Assembly: GCA_958496175.1 (NCBI GenBank)
Contig: OY292278.1
Span: 15,686,001 to 15,750,000, forward strand
Direction: 5' to 3'
Length of the DNA stretch: 64,000 bases
DNA from: Sisyra terminalis
Taxonomy: Eukaryota > Arthropoda > Insecta > Neuroptera > Sisyridae
The notes below the pieces were generated by a model. It had not been told where the DNA came from. It did no database searches and was given only the letters and a program-made list of their open reading frames with translations. Within the stretch, counting starts at the first letter, position 1. Each line of letters starts with the position of its first letter. The position numbers and the translations under genes were made by a program. Of this stretch, positions 50,440 to 63,947 are shown piece after piece.

Positions 50440-51102
50440 TGTAGATATATATTAAGTAAATGGTTGTACATGAATGACAAAACAGAACAAGGGCAAAAGA
50501 GAACATGCGGCAATTGCATTTTATTTGCATTTTTTTGATATATATTCCATATATGTAGCTTCGAAGAGTATATTTTGAATTTGCGGGTTTTAATTAGTGT
50601 TATCAAGTTTAATTAGTGGTGCTCATGTTCTGTTTTCTTCAGTAATGTATGAAATATAGCCAAAAGTGTATTTAATATTTAAAAAAAACGGTTCTTTGGT
50701 GTTTTATTTAATTTTTTTAAGTTACTCAATATAAAAAACTAATTTTGTAATGTTGAATTTAAGCAAAATTAAATACAGAAATGTTGTTCCTGATAAGATA
50801 TTAGTTTTATTTCATAATACCTGGTGAAAATCCTAACTTAAATTTTGTCTAATCTAATTACTTAATCACTCTTCATTCCATTACTTTATTAATTAGTTAT
50901 TCCCTTTACTTAATCACTCATTTTATTCACTTAATTAATTTACTCGTTTATGTTACTCGAGTTAATTTAATTTATTTCATTAAATTAGTCTAAGGAATCA
51001 TTCTCTCTATTCAATCGCATAACTCATTCTTTTAACTCAATTCAATCACTCACTTCATTCATTAGATTAAATAAGTAAAATCTACAAAAGATAAAATTCT
51101 AG

Positions 51103-51319
51103 ATTATTTAATTTTTGGCAGGAAAGTGGACTTATCGGATGTAAATCCTTATACTAATAATTAATTTAACGACGTTTCGGTCCTTTATTTGACCTTCATC
51201 AGGCTTCTTAATATAAAGCCTAATGAAGGTCAAATAAAGGACCAAAACGTCGCTGAATTAATTATTAGTATATGGATTTACATCCTTTAAGTCCACTTTC
51301 CTGCTAAAAATTAAATAAT
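51103..51319. repeat. Palindrome with hammerhead-like core, copy 1
   Basis: Arms from AATTTTTGGCAGGAAAGTGG to the mirror CCACTTTCCTGCTAAAAATT around a 15 bp centre. The - strand half has CTGATGA (51196-51202), a GGTC/GACC hairpin and GAAA (51175-51178). The + strand half has decayed to CTAATGA and CAAAACG. Same family as 58049-58357. Confidence 0.7.
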
Positions 51320-51819
51320 ATTATGTAAAGTATGGACACAACAAATTTATCGATAAAATTCTATATTCAATTTTAGAATAATTTTAGCCAGAAGGTTTTC
51401 AAAGAGCTGGATCTAATATTTATTTTAGCGGAACCAAAGTCTGGCCTACAAAATTTATACTGGTTCCATTTCCCGATTATTTTATAAAGAATACAGTTCA
51501 GTTAATAATTAAAATATATTTTTTTGGAAGTTCCAATGATATAAAATTGTATTTAAATTGGTGTTTGATAGGCAAGAGTTCTGATAAAAAACACAAAAAA
51601 AATAATCTAACAATTTTGACCAGTCATGGTTGCAGATAAGGTCAAACATTGACCCTGGAGCTGGAGCCAAAACTAATTTAGTCCAATACCCAAACCCTGC
51701 TTTTAATTACACCAAAACTCCAACGAAAGTAAATAATCAAAATACTTTTTATCCAAATATCGTTTTCCTAATTGTGACCAATAAATTATGGCTTTAATAA
51801 ATTTTTTACATATAAGAGA

Positions 51820-52262
51820 TGATTCATAAAATATGTTTATACAATTTATAAAATATATTGGGATCCTATATATGTAATTTAACTTACAAAAGTAAACCAT
51901 AAACATCAATTTGAACAAAGGTTTAAACAAACTAATTGCTGACGAATTGTTCAGATACGTATTTCGATTGCCTTCATCACGTAATATTGGGTCACTCCGT
52001 AAATGCTATGTAATGAGCCACGTGACTAATTACGGATTTAGTTACTAGAATCATTCATAAGGACTAGTTGCGAAACGATCCAATACTACTTGATGACCAC
52101 ATGAGGAAAATTACTTGGCAATCGAAATACGTACCTAGGCAATACGTCAGAAATTAATTTATTTGAACTTTTGTTTAAATTTATATTTATAGTTTACTTT
52201 TGTTAACTACATTACATAAATAAGACCACAATATATATCATATATTGTATAAACAGTATAAC
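51820..52262. mobile_element. ATACGTATTTCGATTG-family MITE
   Basis: The inverted ends contain CAGATACGTATTTCGATTGC and GGCAATCGAAATACGTACCT. The outer tips include ATGTTTATACAATTTATAAA and TATAAACAGTATAACTG. Same family as 24915-25445. No coding capacity. Confidence 0.65.
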
Positions 52263-52975
52263 TGTTCAGTCAGCGAAAAAAATTGATTTTACTAATTTGG
52301 CTATTTTTATAATCCCTATCTTAGTACAACAAAACAAAACCCTTTTTGTATGAAAAAATAGAAGAAATCAAAAAAGCAAACCTTTAAAGTCTTCTACGTA
52401 AGCTGAAAATCAGAGATTTTGACTTCTACCCTTCTCTTCTATGGTTTAATATATCATAGAGTTAATGAATCCCTTTCTTTTACATCACATTGTTTACAAG
52501 AATATTCTTTTATCTAAAAACAACCCCTATGAGCTATTAACTACAAACAATACATAGGCAACCCAACGAATACTGTAAAATCCCATTATGAATCAATATT
52601 TTTATGTTTCAAACTTTTATTTAAAAAATAAATTAATAAATCTTCAAGAACTTTATTTCTTTCAATTATTGCATATTTGATATATTTTTTAGTTTTTTTT
52701 TTAATTGCTAATATTTTATATACTTAAATGATATAATGTTTTATCGACAATTATTTTAAATTTTACATTATTTGTTTTTTTTAAATTTAATTTTTACTAA
52801 AAAATAATTTTTTAATGGTAAGGATAAATAGTGTCCTTATTGCTCTTTCTTAAAGAAAATGATTGAAACTACACAATTCGGATCACTGGATAAGTTGATT
52901 GAATATTTGTTACACTTGGTCTAAAATAATAACAATAAATGGACTAGAGAACACTGAAAGTTTTTCTTGGCAATT

Positions 52976-54041
52976 CTAGGTTGATTGGTGGGTGTTGATT
53001 GATTTGGTCTCCTCGTTCATGGGTTCGTCAATTCGATTTAAAAGTCTTGTCGCATCATTCGAGTTGGTGGTTTGTGGTGGACTATCGTCGACCGGGTGGA
53101 AAGTGAAACCTGGAGAATCAGCACTGGATAGGGACTCGGGAGTACCAACCGAGCTTAACGAACCGGGAAGAGGGCTGGGGGTGTGGCTGTTTTGGTGGTG
53201 GTGGTGATGAGCCATTAGAAGACCGCCTCCGGTTAAACTATTTCCGTTATTCGAGTTAGAGTGTCGTTTGGTTGGCGGTGTGTTGTAGTCAGATTTTTCA
53301 TCATCCAGCTCAAATTTTCTTTTGACCGGTCCAAGAGAACTAGGCCGCATCGCAATGGGACTTAGACTGCGACGAGTTGTGAATGATTTTCGGGTGGGAC
53401 TTGGAGACATTTTCCAGGCCATTTGGAGACTTGGGGAGAAGCATTGGCGTGGAGGAAATATATTGGCGGCGCCGTTTGTTGATAGAAGTCCACGAGTTGG
53501 GGATGGTGATGAACAAACTGAGTTTGATGGAAGAGTTATGTTTAAAGGTAACATTCGTTTACTGGTAGAACTGCTGGAGTCGTTGTCATCGGTTAAAGTT
53601 AAATCTTCCCATGATTGAGACATTTGCATTGCACTATGAATTTCCCGTTCATGAGCTACTTCCCGGATATTGGTTACATCCACAGCTTCTTCTTGACGTA
53701 ATTGACTCACGCGGGGGGTAAGTCGAGGTCCTGGAGACGAATGAGGACTAAAACTGGCACTAAAACGTCGAGCTCTTGGTGTTATCATACTTAACGGTGA
53801 ATGACATCCTCGACTAAATACAAAATAAAAATTAATTAGGGAAATCCTTCACCCAAGTTGCCAATTCTTACCTTGAATTACTATTGTTTGGCGTGATTAA
53901 AGACGTCGAAGACGTTGTAGTCATTTTGGCATTGAGTTCATTGATCATTGGAGCACTACTACAACGTTTTAGGGAGGAAGTCGGCGCTGATTGACTCGGT
54001 GGTGTTGTATCCATATCCATATCGGTCAACTTAGTTCCCAT
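52976..54041 (-). CDS. PABIR/FAM122-type PP2A regulator
   Basis: Family of small, mostly disordered proteins that bind PP2A (A/B55) and inhibit it. Exons 54041-53872 and 53813-52976 join in phase for 335 aa (human FAM122A/PABIR1 is 287). Family motifs in order: KRCSSAPMINEL near residue 30-40 (the SNSAPLI-type block), HEREIHSAMQMSQSWEDLTL (the PP2A-binding helix region), SPSPTRG, RQCFSPSLQ, FTTRRSLSPIAMRPSSLGP and KRKFE. A poly-His run (HHHHH) and a Ser/Thr/Pro-rich tail follow. ATG 54041 is the first in frame after an upstream stop. The gene lies antisense to, and converges with, the protease gene. Confidence 0.9.
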
Positions 54042-56571
54042 CCCAAATGAACTTTCCGCAAAAAAACGCAAAAGTCAAAACTAAAGCAATCAATTCTGCA
54101 TGAACGCCATCACTGCAACCGCCACCATCCAAAGAAATCACCACAAAATTTAATCAATTTCCCAAATTGGCAAACCGTTTACGAAAATCAATAACTCAAA
54201 AAGAAAAATCAGTGAAAAAAGAACACGACCATAACGATCCGATGTGCAAAATTTTTTGTTAGGTTGTATAACTTTCGCAACTACAATCCGCTAACATTTA
54301 CATGAAAGTATAGATTTTTGGTGAAATTTTGTTGCCAATAAACGTTCTGTGGGGCGAATCACGAACATTGCACCCTCACGTATTAAAATTTTCCGGTTAT
54401 TCGCCACAAATGAATATCATATATAAAAAAAAACTTTTCTGGTCAACCAAAAGGAAAAGTTAAAACTTCTCTTTTTAGAGCTGTCAGTTAGTGATTTTGA
54501 ATTTTACATATAGCGCTAGTTTCACACTTGACAATGACATTTGATTCGTCGCTGTTGTCGCGTTAGAGGAACGGCGCTAAAATTCAAGTTGAGCTTTCGC
54601 TATTTGAATTTAGCAGGAAATAATTTGAAATTTTACACACAACTTACTGCTTTGAAGTTTAATCACTCTTTTGTATTAGATTTTATAAAAATCTTATTAA
54701 ACAATTATTGAACACTTGTTTATAAGCATTTTTTTAAACTAATTCTGATCACATAATTGTTAATATTAAAAACTTTTTAATAGCAATAAAATATTAATGG
54801 TTGTAATAAAAAATAAAAAGCGTTAAGTACTTACATAAAATGAATGCAAAATGTAAATAATGTTAATCCATACTTGGCACGTGAAGGCTGAGTAATTTTA
54901 AATTTTCCAATCGAAAAAGTTTTATTTGAAAAAAATCATACGATTTTTATGAATATTTACGGAATATACTTAGAGACCAATTTAATTCTTATATATTTTT
55001 TGTCTTTATTTTCCTTATGTGTTTTTTTCTCATTGAACATACTTAAAATTTTGCGTTACTAAATATGTTTTGATATAAATATATACTTCAATAGATTAAG
55101 AAAATTATTATATATAACGACGAAACACTTTTTATAACTTCCTCTTTGAACAGTTATACTGTTTATGCAATATATGAAATATTTTGAGGTATATATTTAT
55201 GTAATACAATTTACAGAAGTAAACTATCAACTAATAAATTTGAACAAAATTTCAAATAAATGAATTACTAACGTATTGCCCAAATACGTATTTCGATTGT
55301 CAAGTGGTCATCAAGTAGTATTGGATTTCTCCGTAACTGCTATGTGATGAGTTACAAAAATATTGTTTTAAAAATTATGAACTTCTTCAAAATTCCAAAA
55401 GGATTCTTTAGGGCTCAATAAATGTTTGTATGTCGCTGAAAATATAATAAGCTATCACATCCAATTCCATTGCATATTTTGTTTTTTTTCGTTTTAAGAA
55501 AAAAAGTTAAATTGAGCTTTTCTCTACTAAAATTTGGTATGACTAATATAAATAAGTATATAAATGTGATTCATCACATAGCAGTTACGGAAAGATCTAA
55601 TACTACTTGATGACAATCAATATTGCTTGGCAATCAAAATACGTATCTGGGCAATACGTCAGTAGTTTTTTTGTTTGAAATTTTGTTCAAATTTATGTTT
55701 ATAGTTAACTTATGTAAATATTACATAAATAAGACCATAATACATTTCATATACTGTATAAATAACTTCCTCAATTTTATAATCATTATTTTAGTAATTA
55801 AAATGCGAAAATATTTTTCTAACGAATTTTTGTATTCAGAGTTTATAACGAAGTTTCCTTCAATTATTTTTTCTATTTCTGATGTCTGAAGTAAATTGGT
55901 TATTTAATCTTTTTATTAATATTGTAATAAAGCAAAACCAAATCTATAAGAAATTCTTGAATATAGTAAAAAATTTTGATCATATAATATTTACCATAAA
56001 ATTTGTATCGTTTTTCAAAGCAGCTTAACGTCCTCTTGGTGGCCAGCAACGATGACGTCACATAGTGTGATCGAAAAACATCAACTTTTGCGATAGTTTG
56101 TACACATTATGTACATTCGGAAAACTTCATATATAGCCGTCACATTAACTCTACTTCTATGCGTACTTTCGAATGATATTTTTTAACAGTTCATGTATTG
56201 TTCACTCTAAGGCAACCAATCTAAAATTTGTGCAGGAAAAATAATTTATTACTAAACATTAATGCTATTACACAAAACATACTAACTTGTTTTTTAAAAC
56301 ATACTAACTTTCGAAATTACTTTTTATTAGATATAAATTACACTTATAAAACATATAACAATAACAGAACATTTAAAATAATTAAATAATCAATTAATTT
56401 AAAATAGTAGGAACTAAGAAATTGCTTGTTTAACTTTTAAAATAATTAAATATTTAAATAGTAAATACATTACCAATATAATAAATTAATCAGTCTTATC
56501 GTTTATATTGTTGTAATACAATAAGGGCGGAACCAAGTTTGAGCATTTAATTAAAATGATATGCAAATAGA
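54042..56571. other. Intergenic, PABIR 5' flank and VKR 3' flank
   Basis: The PABIR promoter and leader should lie just above 54041. The sequence is AT-rich and contains the MITE 55150-55770. A stretch near 56035-56180 has a TGACGTCA-like site. No coding sequence recognised. Confidence 0.5.
55150..55770. mobile_element. ATACGTATTTCGATTG-family MITE, longest copy
   Basis: Ends ACAGTTATACTGTTTATGCA and ATATACTGTATAAATAACTT; inner blocks GCCCAAATACGTATTTCGAT and GGCAATCAAAATACGTATCT mirror each other. The centre differs from the other copies, so only the arms are shared. Confidence 0.65.
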
Positions 56572-59500
56572 TTAACTAGAAAATGGTGTTATCGTTGTAT
56601 TTTGATTTGAATAGTCGTCCAACAATGGTCGAGTCAAAGATAAATGTCTAGGTTGTTCTAAGGGAATGGACTCGACAAAATCGCTATCGTTGGAGTTAAT
56701 GGTAAAATCGTCGTTTTCCTCTTCAAAGCTTAATGTTGTTCGCCAGGGTGTCGAAAAGTTATTGCTGAAATCGCCACCTGTTACCGACGTTGTTGTCGTC
56801 ATTGTGTCCATTGAACACTTTCGAAAGACCTCAGGTAAGCCGAGTTGTTCCACATTGGTATTGGAATCTTCCATTTGAACTGATGATAAAGGAACATCTA
56901 GACATGGTGTTAATAATCTTGGATTATTGGCTAGGAAATCGACGATTTGTGATGCGTGCGGACGACGTTTGTGGTCCAAATCCCAACACGACTTCATCAA
57001 AGCCTCCCTGAAAATATAAGTTTGATTACATTTAAAAAATTAATTGTTAACTAGCAACAATTGAGGGCCATAAACTGAAGAAAATCAAACAATAGGTTCT
57101 TTGGTAAAGGTCATCGCTGAGGCCCAATCCGTTCTAACTTTAAACTATACTCTAGTCTAAGACTGCCGTTCATTGGCCACAAATAGAATCAATGATTATG
57201 ACGTCATATAGTGGCGACGTGAGTTTGAAATAAGGTGTGCTATTTTGATAACCAAGGAATACTTTTTAAAAGCATAAAAAGGCTTTGAAAGCTTTGGAAT
57301 TCATTTTATTTTTTATTTTGACAATAGTTTGATAAAAATATTTATGATAGAAGAACCAATAAGCATGTGATAAAAAAAGTCAAATAAGACCAAAGTTTTT
57401 AGTGACTTTAGAATTAATAAAAATGTCTTTTTTTAGACCAATCTTTTCTTAAAAAAATGTCTTTAGTGCTCCTCTTATTCAGGATTTTTTTCAGATTTTT
57501 TGATGTGGTGAAAAAATATGAAAAAAAAAACTATTTTTTTTTTCAAAATCTCAAGTTTAAGCACACTTATTTTTATATTATTTTTAGTAAAGTAATATAA
57601 AGATAAATATTTTTCAACTCAAAATAAATATGCAACTCATCAAAATATTTAGGAAATTAAGAAATTGCAAAAAATCATATTCATTCAAATTCAATAACAA
57701 TATATTTTTATTGGATCTAATTATTGCACGGAAGGGTGCCGTTCTATTATTATTGAATTTGAATGAATATAAATTTTCGCAATTTCTTAATCCCCTTAAT
57801 TATGTGAGAACATATTATATGTATTCTATCTATTCTATTATAGTATTCAATGTGACAACAGCACCCTACCGTGCAATAATTAGATCCAATAAAAATATAT
57901 TATTGAATTTGAATGAATATGATTTTTTGCAATTTCTTAACTTTCTAAATATTTTGATGAATTGCATATTTATTTTGAGTTGAAAAAAAAATATTTATAT
58001 TTTAACTAAAAAAAATAGATTAATTTGTTTTGTTCATACTTTACATAATATTATTTAATTTTTAGCAGGAAAGTGGACTTAAAGGATGTAAATCCATATA
58101 CTAATAATTAATTTAGCGACGTTTCCGTCCTTTATTTGACCCTCATCAGGCTTCTTAATATAAAGTATATAATATACATCTCAAAAACAGCAATATAGAC
58201 AATAATAAAAAAAAATATAGTCCATGTTGCTGTTTTTGAGATGTATATTATATACTTTATATTAAGCCTGATGAAGGTCAAATAAAGGACCGAAACGTCG
58301 CTAAATTAATTATTAGTTTATCTTTTAAGTCCACTTTCCTGTTAAAAATTAAATAATAAAAAAAATAGTTTTATTTCTGTCCTTAAGAGTTGATATTCCA
58401 CTTGGAATTCATAGTAACAATGGTAACAATATAACAATATTTTCATGCCTTTTACTCCTAAGAAAGAGAAAAAAAAAATCGTTGGTCATTAATTTTAAAT
58501 TTTACTATGTATTAAAAAATAAAATCGAAAAGAGGTTTTTTTGAAACACTCGAAATACCCTGAGTTTGAATCTAAATAGCCGCGGGGAAGTTTTCCCATG
58601 CAAATTTTGCTATACCCTTTAAACATTTTATTGATATTTGGTTTGGATAGTATTTACTTACACTTGAGGTTTAACATCTGATGGAATTTTCAAAATATTT
58701 CCGTTTTTCACATATTCCAAGACTTGGAAATTGGTCATTCCTTGAAACGGAAAACTCCCAAATGTGATAATTTCATAGAGCAGCACTCCATACGACCAAA
58801 CATCAGAACTGGGGGTGAAGACCCCAAGACCAAGACTTTCCGGTGCCATCCATCGTACGGGAAGCATTCCTTTGCGATTAAACTTGTAATAATCGTTCTC
58901 GAACATTGGTCGTGTCATTCCAAAATCACCAAGTTTTACCATCCTCTGGGCGTTTAGTAAACAGTTACGACAGGCGACGTCGCGATGTACAAACTTTATT
59001 TCGGCTAAATAACTAAGTGCTCGGGCAACATCCAACGCCATCGATGTAAGCTTTTTGCTGGAAATTTCATCATTGTCATCGTAACTATTGTTATTAACTA
59101 AATGACGACGGGCCAATAAATAAGTCTTTAAATCTCCATATAACATAAACTCCATAATAGTGTACACCGGTTCATTTTGAGTACAAACTGCCACCAGTTT
59201 CACAATATTTTTATGGTCAAATCGTTTCATTGTCTCGGCTTCCGATAAAAAGTCAAGTTTTTCCTCCGTTGTCGATCCAATTTTCAATGTCTTCACCGCC
59301 ACCCCGGTCCATCCTTTATCAGGAAAATAAGCCTCGCCACCATAAACTGTTCCAAACTCCCCTTCTCCCAGCTTCCGATTAATTACCACACGATCACGTG
59401 CAATTTCCCACTTATCCAAATTTAGCGTATTAGAAACGGCCAACAAGTCCAACCCCAGTGATCGCATCAATTTTTGATTTTGCATCAATTTTTGCTCGTA

Positions 59501-60373
59501 CCGGTGTTTAAACACTACAATTCCGGTTAGAGCTACCAATATCAGTACTGCAATCAAAGCAATATTGAATAAAATCATCGCTACAGCACAATTAACATTA
59601 AATAAATCTGCAAATCCTTGCAGCATAACACATTGTTGAGACTCTAAATTCGTGCCATCGCTTGGTGGTTCTGATTTACCATGTAACCACTTAATATTCG
59701 ACATATTTATTGTTAAATGCCCGTGAAATTGGTCGATATGAGTCATATTTGGTTCAAAAGTCGCAATAATATGCGTTTTTCCAGAATACCATTGAACTAT
59801 ATTAATAAACGAGAATCTAGATGGACTATTGTTTCCAAATTTAATTCGACCTGATACACCGTTAAAGTCTATTTGTTTAACATGCTTAACTAAGCTCATC
59901 GCCGTGTTTGGAGATCGTAGAGTAAAAGCCGCCTCTGGAATTTCTTCTAAAAGTTTATCGAAAGCCAATGCGTAAGTCCACATCGCATCATAGGCATATC
60001 CCCCATAGTTGGACATGGTGGTTCCCAAACGAGAACAAAACGATTTGTAATTATCTCGCCATGTTCCAACAGTTACGTTTTCAGTTTCCAAAATAGCGTC
60101 ATCGGGGGCGTAATAAGCATAGCTGAGCGAAAAGTAGCCGTTGATGGCATACTGCATCATCTGTGTGGTGCATTTGACGGTTTCGTTATTGCGGGCGTTG
60201 TATCGACTTGTGTTAAACCAATCTTCGGTGAGCCATTTGGGAAGAAACCAGACGTAGCCGTCGTAAGCGGTCATGTTTAAGTGGTAGGCATGACACATAA
60301 TTAGGCGAGCAATATCATCATTAACATCCACAATTATAACTCTGGCTCGTTTTTTCTTCAAATCATCCATGTA
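56572..60373 (-). CDS. Venus kinase receptor, 3' part
   Basis: Receptor tyrosine kinase with an extracellular Venus flytrap (VFT) module. Exons 60373-58662 and 57007-56572 join in phase (715 aa). The N-terminal half of the VFT and the signal peptide are missing and probably lie right of the window. Counting from this exon: rest of VFT 1-200 with several N-glycosylation sites (NTS, NET, NVT, NMT, NMS); membrane helix about 262-287; kinase with GEGEFG (336-341), VAVK Lys361, HRDVACRN (463-470), DFG (483-485) and RWMAPES. All catalytic residues are present, so an active kinase is likely. The C-terminal tail of about 120 aa is Ser/Thr-rich. VFT plus tyrosine kinase on one chain is diagnostic; in other animals members bind amino acids or act in reproduction. 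Confidence 0.92.
57635..57975. repeat. Inverted repeat in VKR last intron
   Basis: Arms TTGGATCTAATTATTGCACG and its complement bracket the centre; the block ATTGAATTTGAATGAATAT appears three times (once in the middle). The 117-codon frame through it is repeat sequence. Confidence 0.6.
58049..58357. repeat. Palindrome with hammerhead-like cores, copy 2
   Basis: Same family as 51103-51319, with a longer centre (GAGATGTATATTATATACTT and mirror). The + strand core is intact: CTGATGA (58268-58274), A, GGTC/GACC hairpin, GAAA (58292-58295), CGTC. The - strand half is CTGATGA with a mismatched hairpin. The sequence after GTC (GCTAAATTAATTATTAG) pairs with the opposite arm. Inside the VKR last intron. 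Confidence 0.7.
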
Positions 60374-60419
60374 CTGAAAAAAATATAGCAAAATTGAATT
60401 AGAAGCGAAATGTAAAAGC

Positions 60420-62990
60420 CTTTTAAACGAGGGTTCCTTATTCTGAGAACCCTATACATTATAGAAACATTATTTATGAAGAGTGTATTACTGGGCACAA
60501 ATTTGTAGTTGTTTTAAGCGAAATGTTACATTTAAAATCATGATTTTGGCAAAACAAATAGAAGTACAAAAAGTTAAAGTACAAATAGTTAAAAGCTTTA
60601 ACTATTTATTTTTTTCAACTTCTAATCATATGGGGTAAAACAAGAAGTTGAAAGTGTTTTTAAGTATTTACTTTTTAATAAAAACTTTAAGGTAATTAAA
60701 GGCAAATAAGGTAAATAAGGTAATAAAAAAAAAATAAGACAATTGACCAACTAAATAGAAATTTTGTAGGTCCACTGTTCAATTCATCATCACCCCATCA
60801 TTTGTCCAAACTTGTATTGCTTAAGGGGTTCCTGTGGCGGAATCCCCATTAACAATGGTAAACAATGAAATATTATTTAAAGATGGGGTAAAACAAGAAA
60901 CTGAAATACGTCTTCAAATTTTTACCTTTTAAGCATAATTGAGGAAAATTTAAGTTGACAATTGACCAACTAAATAGAAATTTTATTTGTCCACTGTTCA
61001 ATTTAACATTTGCCCAAATTTATATTGCTTTAGAGACCCCCGTGGTGGAACCCCCGTTAATAATGGTAAACAATGAAATATTATTTAAATATGGGGTAAA
61101 ACAAGAAACTGAAATAGAGGATTCCTTATGCTATATATTATTTATGATTAGAGTTTGCTGGGCACAAATTTGCACTTCTTTTAGGCAAAATATTAAATTT
61201 AAAATCATGATTTTGGCAAAACAAATAGAAGTAGAAAAGCTTTAACTATTTATTTTTTTTCAACTTCTAATCATATGGGGTTAAACAAGAAGTTGAAATG
61301 TGTTTTCAAGTATTTAATTTTCAACAAAAAATTTAAGGTATTTATTAAGACAATTGATCACCTAAATAGAAATTTTGTAGGTCCACTGTTCAATTCAGCA
61401 TCACCCCATCATTTGTCCAAACTTGTATTGCTTAAGGGGTTCTTGTGGTGGAATCCCCGTTAACAATGGTAAACAAAGTAATATTATTTAAAGATGGGAT
61501 AAATAAGAAATTGAAATGCATCTTCAAATTTTTACCTTTTATGCAAAATTGAGGAAAATCTAAGTTGACAATTGACCAACTAAATAGAAATTTTATTTGT
61601 CCACTGTTCAATTTAACATTTGCCCTCCTTATTTGCCCAAATTTATATTGTTTTAGGGACCCCCATGGTGGAGCCCCCGTTAATAATGGTAAACAAAGAA
61701 ATATTATTTAAAGATGGGGTAAAAAAAGAAACTGAAATGGAGGATTCCTTATGCTATATATTATTTGTGAATAGTTTTGCTGGGCACAAATTTGCACTTC
61801 TTTTAGGCAAAATTTTAAATTTAAATTCATGATTTTGGCAAAACAAACAGAAGTACAAAAGCTTTAACTATTTTTTTTTCAACTTCTAATCATATGGGGT
61901 AAAATAAGAAGATGAAATGTGTTTTCAAGTATTTAATTTTCAACAAAAAATTTAAGGTAATTATTAAGACAATTGACCAACTAAATAGAAATTTTGTAGG
62001 TCCACTGTTCAACTTATCATCTCCTCCTCATTTGCCTAAACATATATTGCTTTAGGGGCCCCCATGGTAGAGCTTCCGATAACAATGGAAAACAAAGAAA
62101 TATTATTTAAAGATGAGATAAAACAAGAAATTGAAATGCATCTTCAAATTTTTACCTTTTATGCATAATTGAGGAAAATCTAAATTGACAATTGACCAAC
62201 TAAATAGAAATTTTATTTGTCCACTGTTCAATTTAACATTTGCCCTCCTTATTTGCCCAAATGTATATTGTTTTAGGGACCCCCATGGTGCCCTAAGAGC
62301 CCCCGTTAACAATGGTAAACAATGAAATATTATTTAAACATGGGGTAAAACAAGAAACTGAAATACGTGTTCAAATTTTTACCTTTTAATGCATAATTGA
62401 GGAAAATCTAAGTTGACAATTGACCAACTAAATAAAAATTTTATTTGTCCACTGTTCAATTTAACCTTTGCCCTACTTATTTGCCCAAATGTATATTGTT
62501 TTAGAGACCCCCATGGTGGAGCCCCCGTTAACAATGGTAAACAATGAAATATTATTTAAATATGGGGTAAAACAAGAAAATGAAATACGTCTTCAAATTT
62601 TGACCTTTTAAAGCATAATTGAGGAAAAATTAAGTTGACATTTGACCAACTAAATAGAAATTTTATTAGTCCACTGTTCAATTTAACATTTGCTCAAATT
62701 TATATTGATTTAGGGGCCCCCGAGATGGAGCCCCCGTTAACAATGGTAAACAATGAAATATTATTTACAGATGGGGTAAAACAAGAAACTGAAATACGTC
62801 TTCAAATTTTTACCTTTTAATGCATAATTGAGGAAAAATTAAGTTGACATTTGACCAACTAAATAGAAATTGTATAAGTTCACTGTTCAATTTAACATTT
62901 GCCGCCCTTATTTGCCCAAATTTATAATGCTTTAGGGGCCTCCGTGGTGGATCCCCATTAACAATAGTACACAATGAAATATTACTTAAA
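60420..62990. repeat. Satellite array, about 220 bp units
   Basis: Nine units, anchored at AATTGACCAA-like words at about 60741, 60960, 61352, 61570, 61971, 62190, 62418, 62640 and 62850. Spacings are 219, 392, 218, 401, 219, 228, 222 and 210 bp. The long spacings carry an extra insert of about 175 bp (AAATTTGCACTTCTTTTAGG), giving a higher-order period of about 610-620 bp in the left half and simple units in the right half. It lies upstream of the VKR exon, presumably in an intron. Confidence 0.85.
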
Positions 62991-63947
62991 TATTATTCAT
63001 TGATAACGAAAAAAATATCAAAATTATATCTTCCGTTTTCATTATAAAAGTAAAAAGTGGCAAATTAAGAAGACAAAAACAAAATCTGTAAATGGGTGAT
63101 TCTCATGAAACATCGAAACTCTTGTCCTCTTAAACTTAAAAAAATTAATCTAGGTACCTATAATAGTTATTTTTTTTCCTTGAAAAAAACATTACTTGAG
63201 CTAATGGTGTTGATTATAATGTTTGAACCATATCAATATATCTATAGAATAATAAATAAATAGACCCTGAAAAGCATTCCCTTACTATGTCTCAAACTTG
63301 AGATTAGCACATTTTTGAACTTTTAAACCATAAATTTTTCGAAAGATTGTTTGCCAATTTGATTAATCGATTAAAGGCACAATAGATTTTCAAAAATATT
63401 TTGTGTTTGGAATGAAAAGTAAAGAACATGTTATCAAATATTTTTTTTATATTTGTTCCATAAAATAAAATTATTCCCTACACTTTTACTAACAGTCGAT
63501 ATATGAACGCATCTGTAATCATTCATGAAGGTTCTTATCGATTTTTGATTGTTGGAAATATTATCTATTATTTCATATATTTAAGTCATCTTATACGTAT
63601 AAGAGTATTGGTCTCAGAATAAAAATATGAAAATTATTTCAAAATTACATCTTTAGTCGTCATTCCCTCATACCGAAAAACTAGAGGTATTTACTATATC
63701 TTTATAATAATTGCATAGTAAAGTAGGTTGTCAGGAATGTTAAACTTACCCACAATTTCAGATATAACAAAAGTTTATGCACCAAATTTTTTTAAGCTAT
63801 ACTTCATTTCGTCATTCCCTCATTTCAAATTGAAACACGGGAATGACGATATATGAGGTAATGGCTTTTAAACTATTCGAACTTGACTTTTTTTCTATTT
63901 CTTTGCTTATTTAATTCTTAAATTCATCGTTTTTTTCCGATTTAAAG
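62991..63947. other. Non-coding, right flank
   Basis: AT-rich. Contains copy 2 of the dispersed repeat (63095-63320, matching 28480-28690). Near 63655-63855 there are three copies of a CGTCATTCCCTCAT-type word, two direct and one inverted (CGGGAATGACGATATATGAG). Nothing else recognised. Confidence 0.5.

Larger units (their letters stand above)
50440..52975. other. Intergenic, protease to PABIR
   Basis: Convergent intergenic region, AT-rich. Notable content: a pyrimidine-rich low-complexity tract of loosely repeated ACTTAATCACTCA-like words (about 50855-51070), the palindrome 51103-51319, and the MITE 51820-52262. No genes seen. Confidence 0.6.

Noticed and set aside
54041..54071. Upstream start for the PABIR gene
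   Set aside because: The longer frame begins at TTG, not ATG, and an in-frame stop lies just upstream; ATG 54041 is the first usable start.
57630..57983. 117-codon open frame
   Set aside because: It runs through an inverted repeat with a thrice-repeated block and has no coding features.
60955..62820. Repeated peptides of the TFDQLNRNF type in several frames
   Set aside because: They are translations of satellite units; stops and frameshifts differ between units.
60420..62990. CRISPR-like array
   Set aside because: The whole unit of about 220 bp repeats, with no short repeat and unique spacer pattern; the genome is eukaryotic.
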